This document shows positions 17,558 to 25,060 of a stretch of 26,751 bases of DNA, one piece after another. Below the pieces are notes generated by a model, which was not told the origin of the DNA, did no database searches, and saw only the letters and a program-made list of their open reading frames with translations. How positions within the stretch are numbered: position 1 is the stretch's first letter; every line of letters starts with the position of its first letter. The stretch is from an uncultured Eubacteriales bacterium (GTDB taxonomy: Bacteria > Bacillota_A > Clostridia > Christensenellales > Aristaeellaceae), in NCBI GenBank assembly GCA_944333375.1, contig CALVKX010000004.1, forward strand, positions 1 to 26,751. Reading direction: 5' to 3'. Position numbers and translations under genes: made by a program.

Positions 17558-17589
17558 AGGCCCGGCCCCTATGCAGGCCGGGCCTTTTT
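17558..17589 (+). terminator. Intrinsic terminator of rny
   Basis: A 10-bp perfect stem (AGGCCCGGCC and its complement), 8-nt loop, then a run of five T, 12 nt after the stop codon. Confidence 0.9.
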
Positions 17590-17595
17590 GCGCGC

Positions 17596-17623
17596 TTGCG
17601 CTTTGTGGGAAGTATGGTATACT
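17596..17623 (+). promoter_or_regulatory. Promoter of the YhcH-glycosyltransferase operon
   Basis: -35 TTGCGC, 16-nt spacer, -10 TATACT preceded by TGG (extended -10). Predicted start near 17630, leader of about 44 nt. Confidence 0.6.
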
Positions 17624-17673
17624 GTAAGCATCCGAAGACGTTTAAAAAAGCCACGCAGAAAGGAGCCTGCATC

Positions 17674-18126
17674 ATGATTCTGGATCGGTGGGAAAACGCC
17701 CTGACCTATCTGGGCATCAGCCCGGATTTGGATGTCGCGCTTCGTTTCCTCAGCATCCTCAACCCTGCCCGCCTCGCCGTCAACACCCGCGTGGAGCTTC
17801 AGGGCAGGGACGTGTTCTATTCCGTCAGCGAGCCCGTCCTGACCGCCCGCCCCATGAACTTTGAATTTCACAGGCGCTACATCGACATCCATGTGCCCAT
17901 TACGGGCACGGAGCGCATCGCCCTGTGCCCCGCCTCCTCGCGCCCCAGCGATACGCCCTTTGACGAGGCCAAGGACATCGGCTTTTTCCCCGGTCGCCCC
18001 GTCAACACCGTGCAGGTGCCTGCCGGCTGGTTCTGCTTGTGTTTCCCCGACGACGCGCACGTGCCCTGCATCAGCGGGGCGGAGGAGCACGCCATCGTCA
18101 AGCTGATGCTCAAGGTGAAGGCCTGA
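17674..18126 (+). CDS. YhcH/YjgK/YiaL family protein (NanQ-like cupin)
   Basis: This is a 150-residue single-domain protein of the DUF386 family. EFHRRYIDIHVPITGTERI (about 67-85) and the C-terminal GWFCLCFPDDAHVPC with HAIVKLMLKV carry the conserved His, Glu and Asp residues of the metal-binding beta-barrel. The E. coli member YhcH (NanQ) is an N-acetylneuraminate anomerase and other members act in sugar metabolism. No sialic acid genes are in the window, so the sugar is unknown. The ATG at 17674 has AAAGGAG 8 nt upstream. It is the first gene of an operon: the glycosyltransferase gene starts 27 nt after its stop without a terminator between. Confidence 0.9.
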   Translation: MILDRWENALTYLGISPDLDVALRFLSILNPARLAVNTRVELQGRDVFYSVSEPVLTARPMNFEFHRRYIDIHVPITGTERIALCPASSRPSDTPFDEAKDIGFFPGRPVNTVQVPAGWFCLCFPDDAHVPCISGAEEHAIVKLMLKVKA

Positions 18127-18153
18127 CCGTCGTCGCAGGCGCTGGAGGTACGT

Positions 18154-19092
18154 ATGAAGATCGCGGTTCTGATCCCCTGCTACAACGAATCCAAGACCAT
18201 CGCCAAGGTGGTGTCCGACTATCGCGCGGCGCTGCCCGAGGCGGATATCTACGTCTATGACAACAACTCCACCGATCACACCGACGAAATCGCCCGCGCG
18301 GCCGGCGCCATCGTACGCTACGAGTACCGTCAGGGCAAGGGCAACGTGATTCGCACGATGTTTCGCGAAATTGACGCCGACTGCTATCTCATGATTGACG
18401 GCGACGATACCTATCCGGCCGAAAGCGCGCGGAAGATGGTGAATCTGGTGCTGGAAAAAAAGGTAGACATGGTGGTGGGCGACCGGCTGAGCTCGACCTA
18501 TTTTACCGAGAACAAGCGGCCCTTTCACAACCTGGGCAACCGCATGGTCAAGCGGCTTGTCAACACCATTTTCAAGGGCGACGTGCGCGATATCATGACG
18601 GGCTACCGGGCCTTCAGCTTCCAGTTCGTCAAGTCCTTCCCGGTGCTTTCGCAGGGCTTTGAGATCGAGACGGAGATGACCATCCATGCCCTGGACAAGA
18701 ACCTGAGCGTCAAAAGCGTGCCAGTGGCGTACCGCGACCGCCCCGAGGACAGCGTCAGCAAGCTCAACACCTATTCCGACGGTCTGCGGGTCCTGCGCAC
18801 CATCGCAAGGTTGTATAAAGAGTACCGGCCCCTTTCGTTCTTTGGCCTCTTTACGGCGCTGTTTGGCGTGGTGGGGCTGGCGATGTTCATCCCCGTGCTG
18901 GCTGAGTATTTCCGCACGGGTCTGGTGCCGCGCTTCCCCACGCTGATCGTCAGCGGCGTGATGATGACGTTTGCGCTGCTTTTGCTGGTTTGCGGCTTCA
19001 TTTTGGACACCGTGGCCAAGAAGCACCGCCAGCTCTTTGAAATCAATCTGAACCTGCTCAGGCTCAGCCGTGATAAGGAGACGCAGAAATGA
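18154..19092 (+). CDS. GT2 glycosyltransferase, polyprenyl-phosphate sugar synthase type with C-terminal membrane segments
   Basis: This is a 312-residue enzyme. The GT-A catalytic domain spans about 1-220: IPCYNES near the start, DNNSTD (36-41) for nucleotide binding, and the metal-binding DGDDTYP (82-88). DIMTGYRAFS, GFEIETEMTIHAL and YRDRPEDSVSKLNT are characteristic of the DPM1/polyprenyl-phosphate mannosyl- and glucosyltransferase branch. Two hydrophobic segments follow (about 227-250 and 265-288), probably anchoring it to the membrane. It should move a sugar from a nucleotide donor to polyprenyl phosphate. GGAGG precedes the ATG at 18154. Its stop overlaps the ATG of the GT-C-like gene (ATGA), consistent with that protein using the lipid-linked sugar on the outer face. 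The sugar is not predictable. Confidence 0.92.
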   Translation: MKIAVLIPCYNESKTIAKVVSDYRAALPEADIYVYDNNSTDHTDEIARAAGAIVRYEYRQGKGNVIRTMFREIDADCYLMIDGDDTYPAESARKMVNLVLEKKVDMVVGDRLSSTYFTENKRPFHNLGNRMVKRLVNTIFKGDVRDIMTGYRAFSFQFVKSFPVLSQGFEIETEMTIHALDKNLSVKSVPVAYRDRPEDSVSKLNTYSDGLRVLRTIARLYKEYRPLSFFGLFTALFGVVGLAMFIPVLAEYFRTGLVPRFPTLIVSGVMMTFALLLLVCGFILDTVAKKHRQLFEINLNLLRLSRDKETQK

Positions 19093-19379
19093 CCGATCTG
19101 AGGAGCCGGCCGTTGCGGAGGCTGCGCGCCGCGGCGTGTGTGGGGCTGGGAATCGCCAGCGCCATGTGCTTTGTGGTGGACGCGGAGGGCTATGTGGGCA
19201 TGAGCGCTCTTCCCGCCGCCTCCACCAGCTATCTGTGGAGCGCGCTGGCGCTATGCTTTTCGCTGCTGATGATCCAGGTCTATATCCGCCGGAATCTGCG
19301 CCCCAGCCCAGGCGCGGGCGCTGCTGGGGCTGCTCTTTGGCGTGCTCAACACCCTGGGCGGGCTGCTGTTTGCCTATGA
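19089..19379 (+). CDS. N-terminal fragment of frameshifted GT-C-like membrane protein
   Basis: The ATG overlaps the stop of the GT2 gene, as expected for a true start in an operon. The first about 70 residues are plausible membrane protein: CVGLGIASAMCFVV and YLWSALALCFSLLMIQVYI are hydrophobic segments. After RRNLRPSP the frame turns into low-quality Gly/Ala/Arg-rich sequence and stops at 19379. Meanwhile the neighbouring frame continues with good membrane sequence (RALLGLLFGVLNTLGGLLF). A single extra base, probably a C in the short C-run near 19307-19309, would explain the switch. This and the next entry are therefore one gene, 19089-20994, with a frameshift that may be a real mutation or an assembly error. 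Confidence 0.7.
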   Translation: MTDLRSRPLRRLRAAACVGLGIASAMCFVVDAEGYVGMSALPAASTSYLWSALALCFSLLMIQVYIRRNLRPSPGAGAAGAALWRAQHPGRAAVCL

Positions 19380-20994
19380 CAGCTGGGCCATGCTCGCCTC
19401 CCCCGCCACGCTTGCGCTCACGCTCGCGCGCTGCGTGGGGCAGGCCCTGCCCATGACGGCCGCGCTGGTCTGGCTGGACGACGCGCTCAGGGGCGGCCTG
19501 CTCACGCGCGGGAGCAAGCCACTTCGTCTGCCCGGCCCGCTGGCGGCGCCGGCGCGGTGGGCCTCCCGCCATGAGACGGTGGCCCTGATGGGCCTGTTCG
19601 TGCTGTGCTGGTCCCCGTATCTCATCGCTTTTTTCCCCGGCACCGTCTGCTGGGATTTGGGGGAAATGGTGGCGCAATTTTTCGGCCAGCGTCCCATGGA
19701 CACCTGGCATCCCGTGTTCCTGACCTGGGTGATCGGTATCTGCGTATGGCTGGGCCGCCTTGTAGGAAGCGACAACCTGGGTGCGGCGCTCTACATGCTG
19801 CTTCAGACCGTCCTGCTGGCCTATGCGCTCGCCCGCGCCGTGGGCCTCATGCGCGCCCTGCGGCTCAGCCGCGCGGCGCGGTGGACGGCCGCGGCCTTCT
19901 TTGCGCTCTTGCCCATCTGGGGCGGCTATGCGCAGTTCATCAGCAAGGACACGTTCTATACCTCCACGCTGCTGCTTTTCACCCTCAGCCTGCTCCGGCT
20001 GCTGCTGGCCCGCGAGGGACGCACAGCCGTCTGCGGCGGGCGGGAGGCGATCGAGCTGTTCGTCTGGGGGCTGCTGAGCTGCCTCATGCGCTCCAACGGG
20101 CTCTACGTCGTCTTGCCCACGGCCCTTCTGGCCGTCCTCTTCGCTGTGCGTGGCCGTGCGCGCCTTCGCGTGGGCGCGGCCCTGGCCGCGGCGGTCGCGG
20201 GTGCGCTTCTGTTTTCCCATGCGCTCATCCCGGCGCTGGGCATCCGCGACGAAACAGCCAGCGGCCTGTATTCGGTCTGCTTCCAGCAGAGCGCGCGCGT
20301 GCTGCGCGACCACGCGGACGAGGTCACCCCGGAGGAATACGCCGAGATCGACCGGGTGCTGGACGCTGAAAACCTGGCCGCCCTCTACGAGCCCTGGATC
20401 TCGGACCCCGTCAAGTACACCTTCCGGCAATATGGCGAGGGCGCGGAGGCGGAGAAGGCGGCCCTGTCGCGCTACCAGAAGACCTGGCTTTCCATGCTTG
20501 CCAAGTACCCGCTGACCTATGCGGAAGCCTTCTTTGCGGGGAACCTTTCCTATTATACGTTCGCGCCCAAATTCGAGGGCGAAACCTATAACCAGCAGGC
20601 GGGCAACCGCCTGGTCTTTGAAACCTATGAGCTGGGCGATGACCCGCGCTTTCTGCACACCTCGCAGCCCGCCGCGCTGGAGGGGGTGCGGACGCTGCTG
20701 GCGGTATTCGCGCGGGGCATCCGCCACATTCCCCTGCTGGGGCTGACCTATGCCTGCGCGACCTATACATGGCTGCTGGTCGGCGCGGGCCTGAGCGTCC
20801 TGCGCCAGCGCCGGGGGCGGCTGCTGGTGGGCTTCCTGCCCGCGCTTCTGACCCTGGGGGTGTGCATGCTGGGGCCGGTCAACGATTATTTCCGCTATTT
20901 CCTCCCCATCGTGGCCATGACGCCGCCGCTTCTGGGCGCGGCGGGCTGCGGCTCCGTCACACTTGCAAAACCCGCCTCCCCCCGCCGCTTTTGA
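19342..20994 (+). CDS. Main part of large polytopic membrane protein, GT-C glycosyltransferase-like (DUF6020-type)
   Basis: About 550 residues remain in this frame; the true gene starts at 19089 and enters the frame near 19310. It has roughly ten or more hydrophobic segments. A loop after an early one reads FPGTVCWDLGEMVAQFFGQ and then DTWHPVFLTWVIG. This acidic-residue loop followed by HP is typical of GT-C-fold enzymes that use polyprenyl-phosphate sugars, and the whole resembles the uncharacterised DUF6020 proteins. A hydrophilic extracytoplasmic region (about 300-420) precedes the last membrane helices. Following directly after a GT2 polyprenyl-phosphate sugar synthase, it may attach that sugar to a wall or surface polymer; this is inference. 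The last codons lie in the terminator's left arm and the stop codon lies in its loop. Confidence 0.8.
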   Translation: MLNTLGGLLFAYDSWAMLASPATLALTLARCVGQALPMTAALVWLDDALRGGLLTRGSKPLRLPGPLAAPARWASRHETVALMGLFVLCWSPYLIAFFPGTVCWDLGEMVAQFFGQRPMDTWHPVFLTWVIGICVWLGRLVGSDNLGAALYMLLQTVLLAYALARAVGLMRALRLSRAARWTAAAFFALLPIWGGYAQFISKDTFYTSTLLLFTLSLLRLLLAREGRTAVCGGREAIELFVWGLLSCLMRSNGLYVVLPTALLAVLFAVRGRARLRVGAALAAAVAGALLFSHALIPALGIRDETASGLYSVCFQQSARVLRDHADEVTPEEYAEIDRVLDAENLAALYEPWISDPVKYTFRQYGEGAEAEKAALSRYQKTWLSMLAKYPLTYAEAFFAGNLSYYTFAPKFEGETYNQQAGNRLVFETYELGDDPRFLHTSQPAALEGVRTLLAVFARGIRHIPLLGLTYACATYTWLLVGAGLSVLRQRRGRLLVGFLPALLTLGVCMLGPVNDYFRYFLPIVAMTPPLLGAAGCGSVTLAKPASPRRF

Positions 20995-21013
20995 AAGGAG
21001 CGGCGCTTTTTTT
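20983..21013 (+). terminator. Intrinsic terminator of the YhcH-glycosyltransferase operon
   Basis: A 7-bp stem (CGCCGCT and AGCGGCG), a 9-nt loop that contains the stop codon of the preceding gene, then seven T. The left arm encodes the last amino acids. Confidence 0.85.
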
Positions 21014-21063
21014 CGTCGAATCTCAATGGGCGAATCCCCCGACAGGAATGGAGGTAACGACCC

Positions 21064-21627
21064 GTGAAAAAATATCTGGCCCTGCTTTTGATGATGGCCC
21101 TGACCGCCGCGCCCAGCGCTCTGGCCGAGGACGACGCGACCCCCCTGCCTCTTGGCGTGACGCTGGAGATGGACGGCCCCGCGCTGGTTTCGGCCATCGG
21201 CGGCTCCGCCGCCTTTGTCCCCTACTTTGCGGAGGATGACGGGGAAACGGGCACGGTGCAGCTTTCGGACGTCTCCCTGGGCATCGGCGATCTGACCGCC
21301 GCTTCCATCACCTTCGACGTGCAGCGCATCAACAGCCTGCGCGTGCCCCGTCTCAGCCAGATCTCCGCCGACCTGGAGGTTGGCGAGGACAGCATCGCCG
21401 CCTTCCGCGCGGCGCTGGAGGCGCTCACCGGGGTTTACGGGGCGCCCGAAAGTGACCCCTTCGACGCCTCCGGCGTGGCGCTGTATGTGGAATACGGCAC
21501 CCTGGACGCCTCCTGGGTCAAGGAGGACGTGCGCATCAGCCTTTCGCTCCAGCGCATGTATGAGGATACGCTCCATGTGAGCTTCTCCCGCCGCATCTGC
21601 TTTGACGCGGCCGACCTGGAGGCCTAA
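21064..21627 (+). CDS. Secreted protein of unknown function
   Basis: This is a 187-residue protein with a clear signal peptide (residues 1-21: Lys-Lys start, hydrophobic core, ALA cleavage motif before EDD). No lipobox is present. The mature part is acidic, with predicted strands and helices (TLEMDGPALVSAIGG, ISADLEVGEDSIAAFRAALEALTGVYG) and no Cys pair or known motif. It contains a helix pattern followed by YGAP and could be a small solute- or wall-associated domain, but I do not recognise a family. The start is GTG at 21064, with GGAGG 8 nt upstream; the signal peptide begins right there. It follows a terminator and no promoter is obvious. Its stop overlaps by 4 nt with the stop of the hydrolase gene on the other strand. 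Confidence 0.8.
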   Translation: MKKYLALLLMMALTAAPSALAEDDATPLPLGVTLEMDGPALVSAIGGSAAFVPYFAEDDGETGTVQLSDVSLGIGDLTAASITFDVQRINSLRVPRLSQISADLEVGEDSIAAFRAALEALTGVYGAPESDPFDASGVALYVEYGTLDASWVKEDVRISLSLQRMYEDTLHVSFSRRICFDAADLEA

Positions 21628-22484
21628 CGCATGTGCCTGCGCAGGAAGGCGATCATGCGCTCGACGATCTGAGGCTGGTAGAACTCGTCTGCGCCATGCC
21701 GCGCCCCCTGGATGCGGTAAAATTCGCAGGGCACCCCGCAGGCCTCAAGCCGCTTATACAGCGCCTCGCTCTGCGAGATGTCCACCTCGTCATCCGCCGT
21801 GCCGTGAAGGATCATAAACGGCACGGTTTTTTCGTTCACATAGCGCACGACGCTGAAGCGCTCGAGCTTTTCCCGGTGATCCTGCTCCGTGCCGCCGACC
21901 TTTCTCAGGCAGGTCGCCATGCGCATCAAATCGCCCCTGGCGCTCTCATAGGACGCGCTGAGATCCGAGATGCCATAAATATCGATCACGGCGCTGACGC
22001 GGCTGTCATATTCCAGAAAGTCGCCCTGTTCAAATTCCGGCATGCCCGCCGTCACGGCCGCCAGCCCGCCCAGCATGGCACCGGCGGACTCACCCATCAC
22101 AAACACGTTTTCGCAGTCGATGAGATACCGCCGGGCATGCGCGCGCAGGTAGCGGATCGCGGCCTTAACGTCAATGAGTGGGGCCGGCAGCGCCGCGTCC
22201 CCGACCGTGCGGTACGCCACGCTCGCCACGACGAAGCCCTGCTCGGCAAAGGGCAGGAGCTGCGGAATCCAGATATTGTGGTCCACCACATGGAGCGCGC
22301 CGCCGCAAAGCCAGATCAGCAGGGGCATCGGCGTCTGATGGCGCTCCCTGTATTTGGGCAATAGCAGGCTCATGCGCAGCGGGTGCTCCGTCTGGTCGTA
22401 CCAGGCCGCTTCATTTTTATAGGCGATGTCACAGATCAGCGCGAGCGTCTCCCGCTGGCGCGCCACCTGCAAGCTCTCCTCCAT
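21624..22484 (-). CDS. Alpha/beta hydrolase, BD-FAE/esterase-lipase-like
   Basis: This is a 286-residue cytoplasmic hydrolase without a signal peptide. The oxyanion-hole motif is CGGAL (60-64), replacing the usual HGGG. The nucleophile elbow is GESAG with S133, the acid is probably D231 in HGTADDEV, and the His is H263 in GARHG. The complete triad suggests an active esterase, of the type acting on acylated sugars or short esters. The substrate is unknown. The ATG at 22484 has AGGAGG 8 nt upstream. It lies downstream of the Wzz-like gene on the same strand with a hairpin between, and no separate promoter is seen. It is therefore probably read through from the promoter at 24021-24049. Confidence 0.9.
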   Translation of the reverse strand: MEESLQVARQRETLALICDIAYKNEAAWYDQTEHPLRMSLLLPKYRERHQTPMPLLIWLCGGALHVVDHNIWIPQLLPFAEQGFVVASVAYRTVGDAALPAPLIDVKAAIRYLRAHARRYLIDCENVFVMGESAGAMLGGLAAVTAGMPEFEQGDFLEYDSRVSAVIDIYGISDLSASYESARGDLMRMATCLRKVGGTEQDHREKLERFSVVRYVNEKTVPFMILHGTADDEVDISQSEALYKRLEACGVPCEFYRIQGARHGADEFYQPQIVERMIAFLRRHMR

Positions 22485-22531
22485 TTGGGATGCCTCCTCT
22501 CTCTCCTCTTTCCTGGGTGCTCAATTCCAAG

Positions 22532-22563
22532 CGCCCCGCTTCTCGCATCGGAGAAGCGGGGCG
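22532..22563 (-). terminator. GC-rich hairpin after the Wzz-like gene
   Basis: A perfect 13-bp stem (CGCCCCGCTTCTC and its complement) with a 6-nt loop. On the minus strand it is followed by CTTGGAATTG, not a U-run. It is therefore likely a partial terminator or a 3' stabiliser within the Wzz-hydrolase unit. Confidence 0.6.
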
Positions 22564-22585
22564 ACTGATTCACTTTTCCAGCCGC

Positions 22586-23926
22586 TTATTCATCCATCAC
22601 GACAGCGCCCAGAAGGGGAACCTTGCTGCTGCGGCTGATTTCAATTTCCCGCTGAATCTGCGGATGGGTGGTATGCCACAGGCGCATAACCAGGACCACC
22701 GCGTCGGAGGCCTTGGCCTGCACAAGCGCATGCTCGTCGGTTTCCAGTGGGCCGGCGAAATGAATCCGGCTGTCCTGCTCCGCGAGCCACGCCATCTCCT
22801 CGCGCAGGGCCTCGTCGGCAAGATCCCCGCACAGTACGATGCGCTGCGCGTCGGACGTCTGCAAAGCGCCCAGAAGGTATTCGCGGCTGTTGACCGGCGG
22901 CGCGCCCTTGGAGCCGTGGCGGTCCAGCCAGCCGTCGATCCCGCGGCGGGGCGACTTCTGGGGGGCCCGGGAGGCGATCAGGCGCAGGCCGTAGATATCG
23001 CGGACCTCAAGCGGCGTCTTGAGGTGATTATCCAGCACAAATCGGACGGCATACCATCCCACGGCCAGGAAAAACAGCAGGGCGGACAAAAGGATCGGGT
23101 ATTTGAGCCTGGATAGAAGCGAGGTCTCCAGAACCTTGTCGGTCAAGGTGGGATAGGCCAAAGTGAAATAATCCAGCTCGTCCTGCGTCAGTTCCTCCTC
23201 GATGGTCTTGATCTGCGTAACGTAGTCGTTCTTCAGGCTCGCCGCTTCCTTTTGCGTGTTGGCTACGCTGGCACTATACCCATAGACGATCCGGTCCGAC
23301 ATGGGCAGGAAGGTATACTGCGCATAGGATGCCTCACACTCGGCATCCACCGCGGCGATGCGGCTGCGCATGACCTCCAGCATGGCCTCGCACGTTTCCT
23401 CACTGCGGGCCATCGCGCTGACAGAGATGGTCGCGCTGGCGGGGATGCCGCTCAGCTCCGCCGCCGAGGCGATCTGAATGTTGTCCTCCTTGGCCACCGA
23501 GACGCCCAGGCCAACCAGCTCGCGGATGTACTGCAAATCGGTGGTCAGCTTGGCCTTCTCCTTGATCTCCTCAAAGATCGACTCGTCGTACATGATGTTG
23601 CGAAACAGGTTGGCGATAAAGTCGATGGAAACCGTATCCGCCGTAATGTAATACCGCAAAGACCCCGAATAGACCGCATTGGGGTCCATGCGGATGATTA
23701 CGGAGCCACGGTCATATTTGAGGCGGTCCAGATAGAGCTGATTGTACAGGGCATACTGCTGGATGCGCTCGTTATCCATCTTCGTGGTGTCAAACGATTC
23801 CAGCGTCGTTTCCCCTTTGAGAAGGGTGAGCCCCGTACCCAGCAAAAGACCGACGATGATAAAAATCAGAAGGATCTTCCACTTTTTAAGAACAAAATAG
23901 CCCATTTGACGCAAGTCAATCGTCAT
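22586..23926 (-). CDS. Wzz-like polysaccharide chain-length/co-polymerase protein with degenerate BY-kinase-like tail
   Basis: This is a 446-residue membrane protein. It has an N-terminal membrane helix (about 16-36), a long extracytoplasmic region with helical stretches (about 37-275) and a second membrane helix (about 276-298). The layout and the start MTIDLRQMGYFVLKKWK fit the Wzz/CapA family that controls surface polysaccharide length. The cytoplasmic tail (300-446) contains EYLLGALQTS and ends like bacterial tyrosine kinases (SDAVVLVMRLWHT, then SSKVPLLGAVV) but has no Walker A. It resembles a degraded kinase domain. I chose the ATG at 23926 (AGGA 4 nt upstream). The open frame reaches 24049, but that first codon coincides with the -35 box, so it cannot be the start. 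No cognate kinase or polymerase is in the window. Confidence 0.82.
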   Translation of the reverse strand: MTIDLRQMGYFVLKKWKILLIFIIVGLLLGTGLTLLKGETTLESFDTTKMDNERIQQYALYNQLYLDRLKYDRGSVIIRMDPNAVYSGSLRYYITADTVSIDFIANLFRNIMYDESIFEEIKEKAKLTTDLQYIRELVGLGVSVAKEDNIQIASAAELSGIPASATISVSAMARSEETCEAMLEVMRSRIAAVDAECEASYAQYTFLPMSDRIVYGYSASVANTQKEAASLKNDYVTQIKTIEEELTQDELDYFTLAYPTLTDKVLETSLLSRLKYPILLSALLFFLAVGWYAVRFVLDNHLKTPLEVRDIYGLRLIASRAPQKSPRRGIDGWLDRHGSKGAPPVNSREYLLGALQTSDAQRIVLCGDLADEALREEMAWLAEQDSRIHFAGPLETDEHALVQAKASDAVVLVMRLWHTTHPQIQREIEISRSSKVPLLGAVVMDE

Positions 23927-24020
23927 TTCGTCCTGCGCAAGCCTGACCGCCGTTTCACTCAATGAACAATCCCGCCTTACACTTAAAATTAGTCCAAAAT
24001 GCCAATCGCATAGCTCCTTT

Positions 24021-24049
24021 ACTATACCAGAATCGGCCAATTTGGTCAA
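24021..24049 (-). promoter_or_regulatory. Sigma-A-type promoter of the Wzz-like gene
   Basis: Minus strand: -35 TTGACC, 17-nt spacer, -10 TATAGT preceded by TGG (extended -10). Predicted start near 24014, giving a leader of about 88 nt. It is divergent from the amino acid importer promoter, with an AT-rich spacer (24050-24115). Confidence 0.8.
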
Positions 24050-24115
24050 CTTTCAAAATGTAAAAGTAATCTGATTCGCCATTTTTCCGCTTCCTCAAAT
24101 TTTTTCGCTGCTCCC

Positions 24116-24145
24116 TTGACAGGGGGTTTCCGTCAGTGCTATTAT
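24116..24145 (+). promoter_or_regulatory. Promoter of the polar amino acid importer operon
   Basis: -35 TTGACA, 18-nt spacer, -10 TATTAT preceded by TGC (extended -10). Predicted start near 24152, leader of about 38 nt. The AT-rich stretch just upstream could act as an UP element. Confidence 0.78.
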
Positions 24146-24190
24146 ACTGCCACGTTATCGTGTTAAATCGATATCGGAAAGGAGTAAAGA

Positions 24191-24997
24191 ATGAACATGA
24201 AAAAGCTGTTTGCGGTGCTTATGGTGCTGATGCTGGCGGTTTCCGGTCTGGCCCTGGCCCAGGAGGATGCCTCCCTTGACAACATTGTGGAAAAGGGCAC
24301 CTTTATTTTGGGTCTGGACGACAGCTTCCCGCCCATGGGCTTCCGTGACGAAAACAACGACATCGTGGGCTTTGACATCGACGTAGCCAAAGAGGTTGCC
24401 GCCCGGCTGGGTGTGGAGTTTATCGCGCAGCCCATCTCCTGGGACGCCAAGGAGCTGGAGCTGGCCTCCGGCACCATCGACTGCATCTGGAACGGCATGT
24501 CCATCACGCCCGAACGCGAGGAAAGCATGGCCATGACCTTTCCCTACCTCAATAACCAGATGATCTTCTACACCCGCGCCGACGCGGGGATTGAGAGCCT
24601 GGAGGACCTGGCGGGCAAGTCGGTAGCGGTGCAAAACGGCTCGTATGCCGAGGAGCTGCTAAACGGCGACTACGCGGACCTGGCGGCCACCTTCTTAGAG
24701 GTGCTGGGCTTTGACGAATACCTCACGGCGCTGATGGACCTGCAAAACGGCGGCTGCGACGCGGTGCTCATGGACCTGGTGGTGGGCGACTACCGCATCA
24801 ACGGCATGGGCGCAACGGACCTTAAGGCGGCTGTGGCCCTGACGGATGACAACTACGGCATCGGGTTGCGCAAGGAGGATCTGGCGCTGCGGGACAAGGT
24901 GGAGGAGCTGCTCATTGAGATGAAGAAGGACGGCACGCTCGCCGAGATCTCCACCCGGTGGTTCGGCTCGGACATCACCGTGGTTCCCGCCGAATAA
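24191..24997 (+). CDS. Family 3 substrate-binding protein of a polar amino acid ABC importer
   Basis: This is a 268-residue secreted protein. The signal peptide covers residues 1-23 (ending ALA before QEDAS) and has no lipobox cysteine. The mature part has the family 3 pattern: GTFILGLDDSFPPMGFRDE, GFDIDVAKEVAARLG, WDAKELELASGTIDCIWNGMSITPEREE (R109 is the likely ligand-carboxylate arginine), then FPYLNNQ. It should capture a polar amino acid (for example cystine, glutamine or basic amino acids; not decidable) for the permease and ATPase downstream. The ATG at 24191 has AAGGAG 6 nt upstream; an ATG two codons later is possible. It is the first gene of a three-gene operon. Confidence 0.93.
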   Translation: MNMKKLFAVLMVLMLAVSGLALAQEDASLDNIVEKGTFILGLDDSFPPMGFRDENNDIVGFDIDVAKEVAARLGVEFIAQPISWDAKELELASGTIDCIWNGMSITPEREESMAMTFPYLNNQMIFYTRADAGIESLEDLAGKSVAVQNGSYAEELLNGDYADLAATFLEVLGFDEYLTALMDLQNGGCDAVLMDLVVGDYRINGMGATDLKAAVALTDDNYGIGLRKEDLALRDKVEELLIEMKKDGTLAEISTRWFGSDITVVPAE

Positions 24998-25008
24998 CCT
25001 CTGTGCCA

Positions 25009-25044
25009 AGCGGAAGGGGGAGGCGCATGCCTCCCCCTTCCGCT
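25009..25044 (+). terminator. 16-bp intergenic hairpin after the binding-protein gene
   Basis: A perfect 16-bp stem (AGCGGAAGGGGGAGGC and its complement) with loop GCAT and no U-run. It lies 12 nt after the stop and 17 nt before the permease start. It probably protects the upstream mRNA or lets through only part of transcription, favouring the binding protein. Confidence 0.7.
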
Positions 25045-25060
25045 GATGAAAGGAACGTCC

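Noticed and set aside
17569..21576. Minus-strand open frame of 1335 codons opposite YhcH, GT2 and the GT-C-like gene
   Set aside because: Low-complexity translation, antisense to recognised genes and crossing their promoter and terminator. It is a GC-driven shadow frame.
23955..24011. 18-codon frame right at the start of the Wzz-like transcript
   Set aside because: The AAAGGAG is only 2 nt from its ATG and lies upstream of or at the predicted transcription start. There is no other support.
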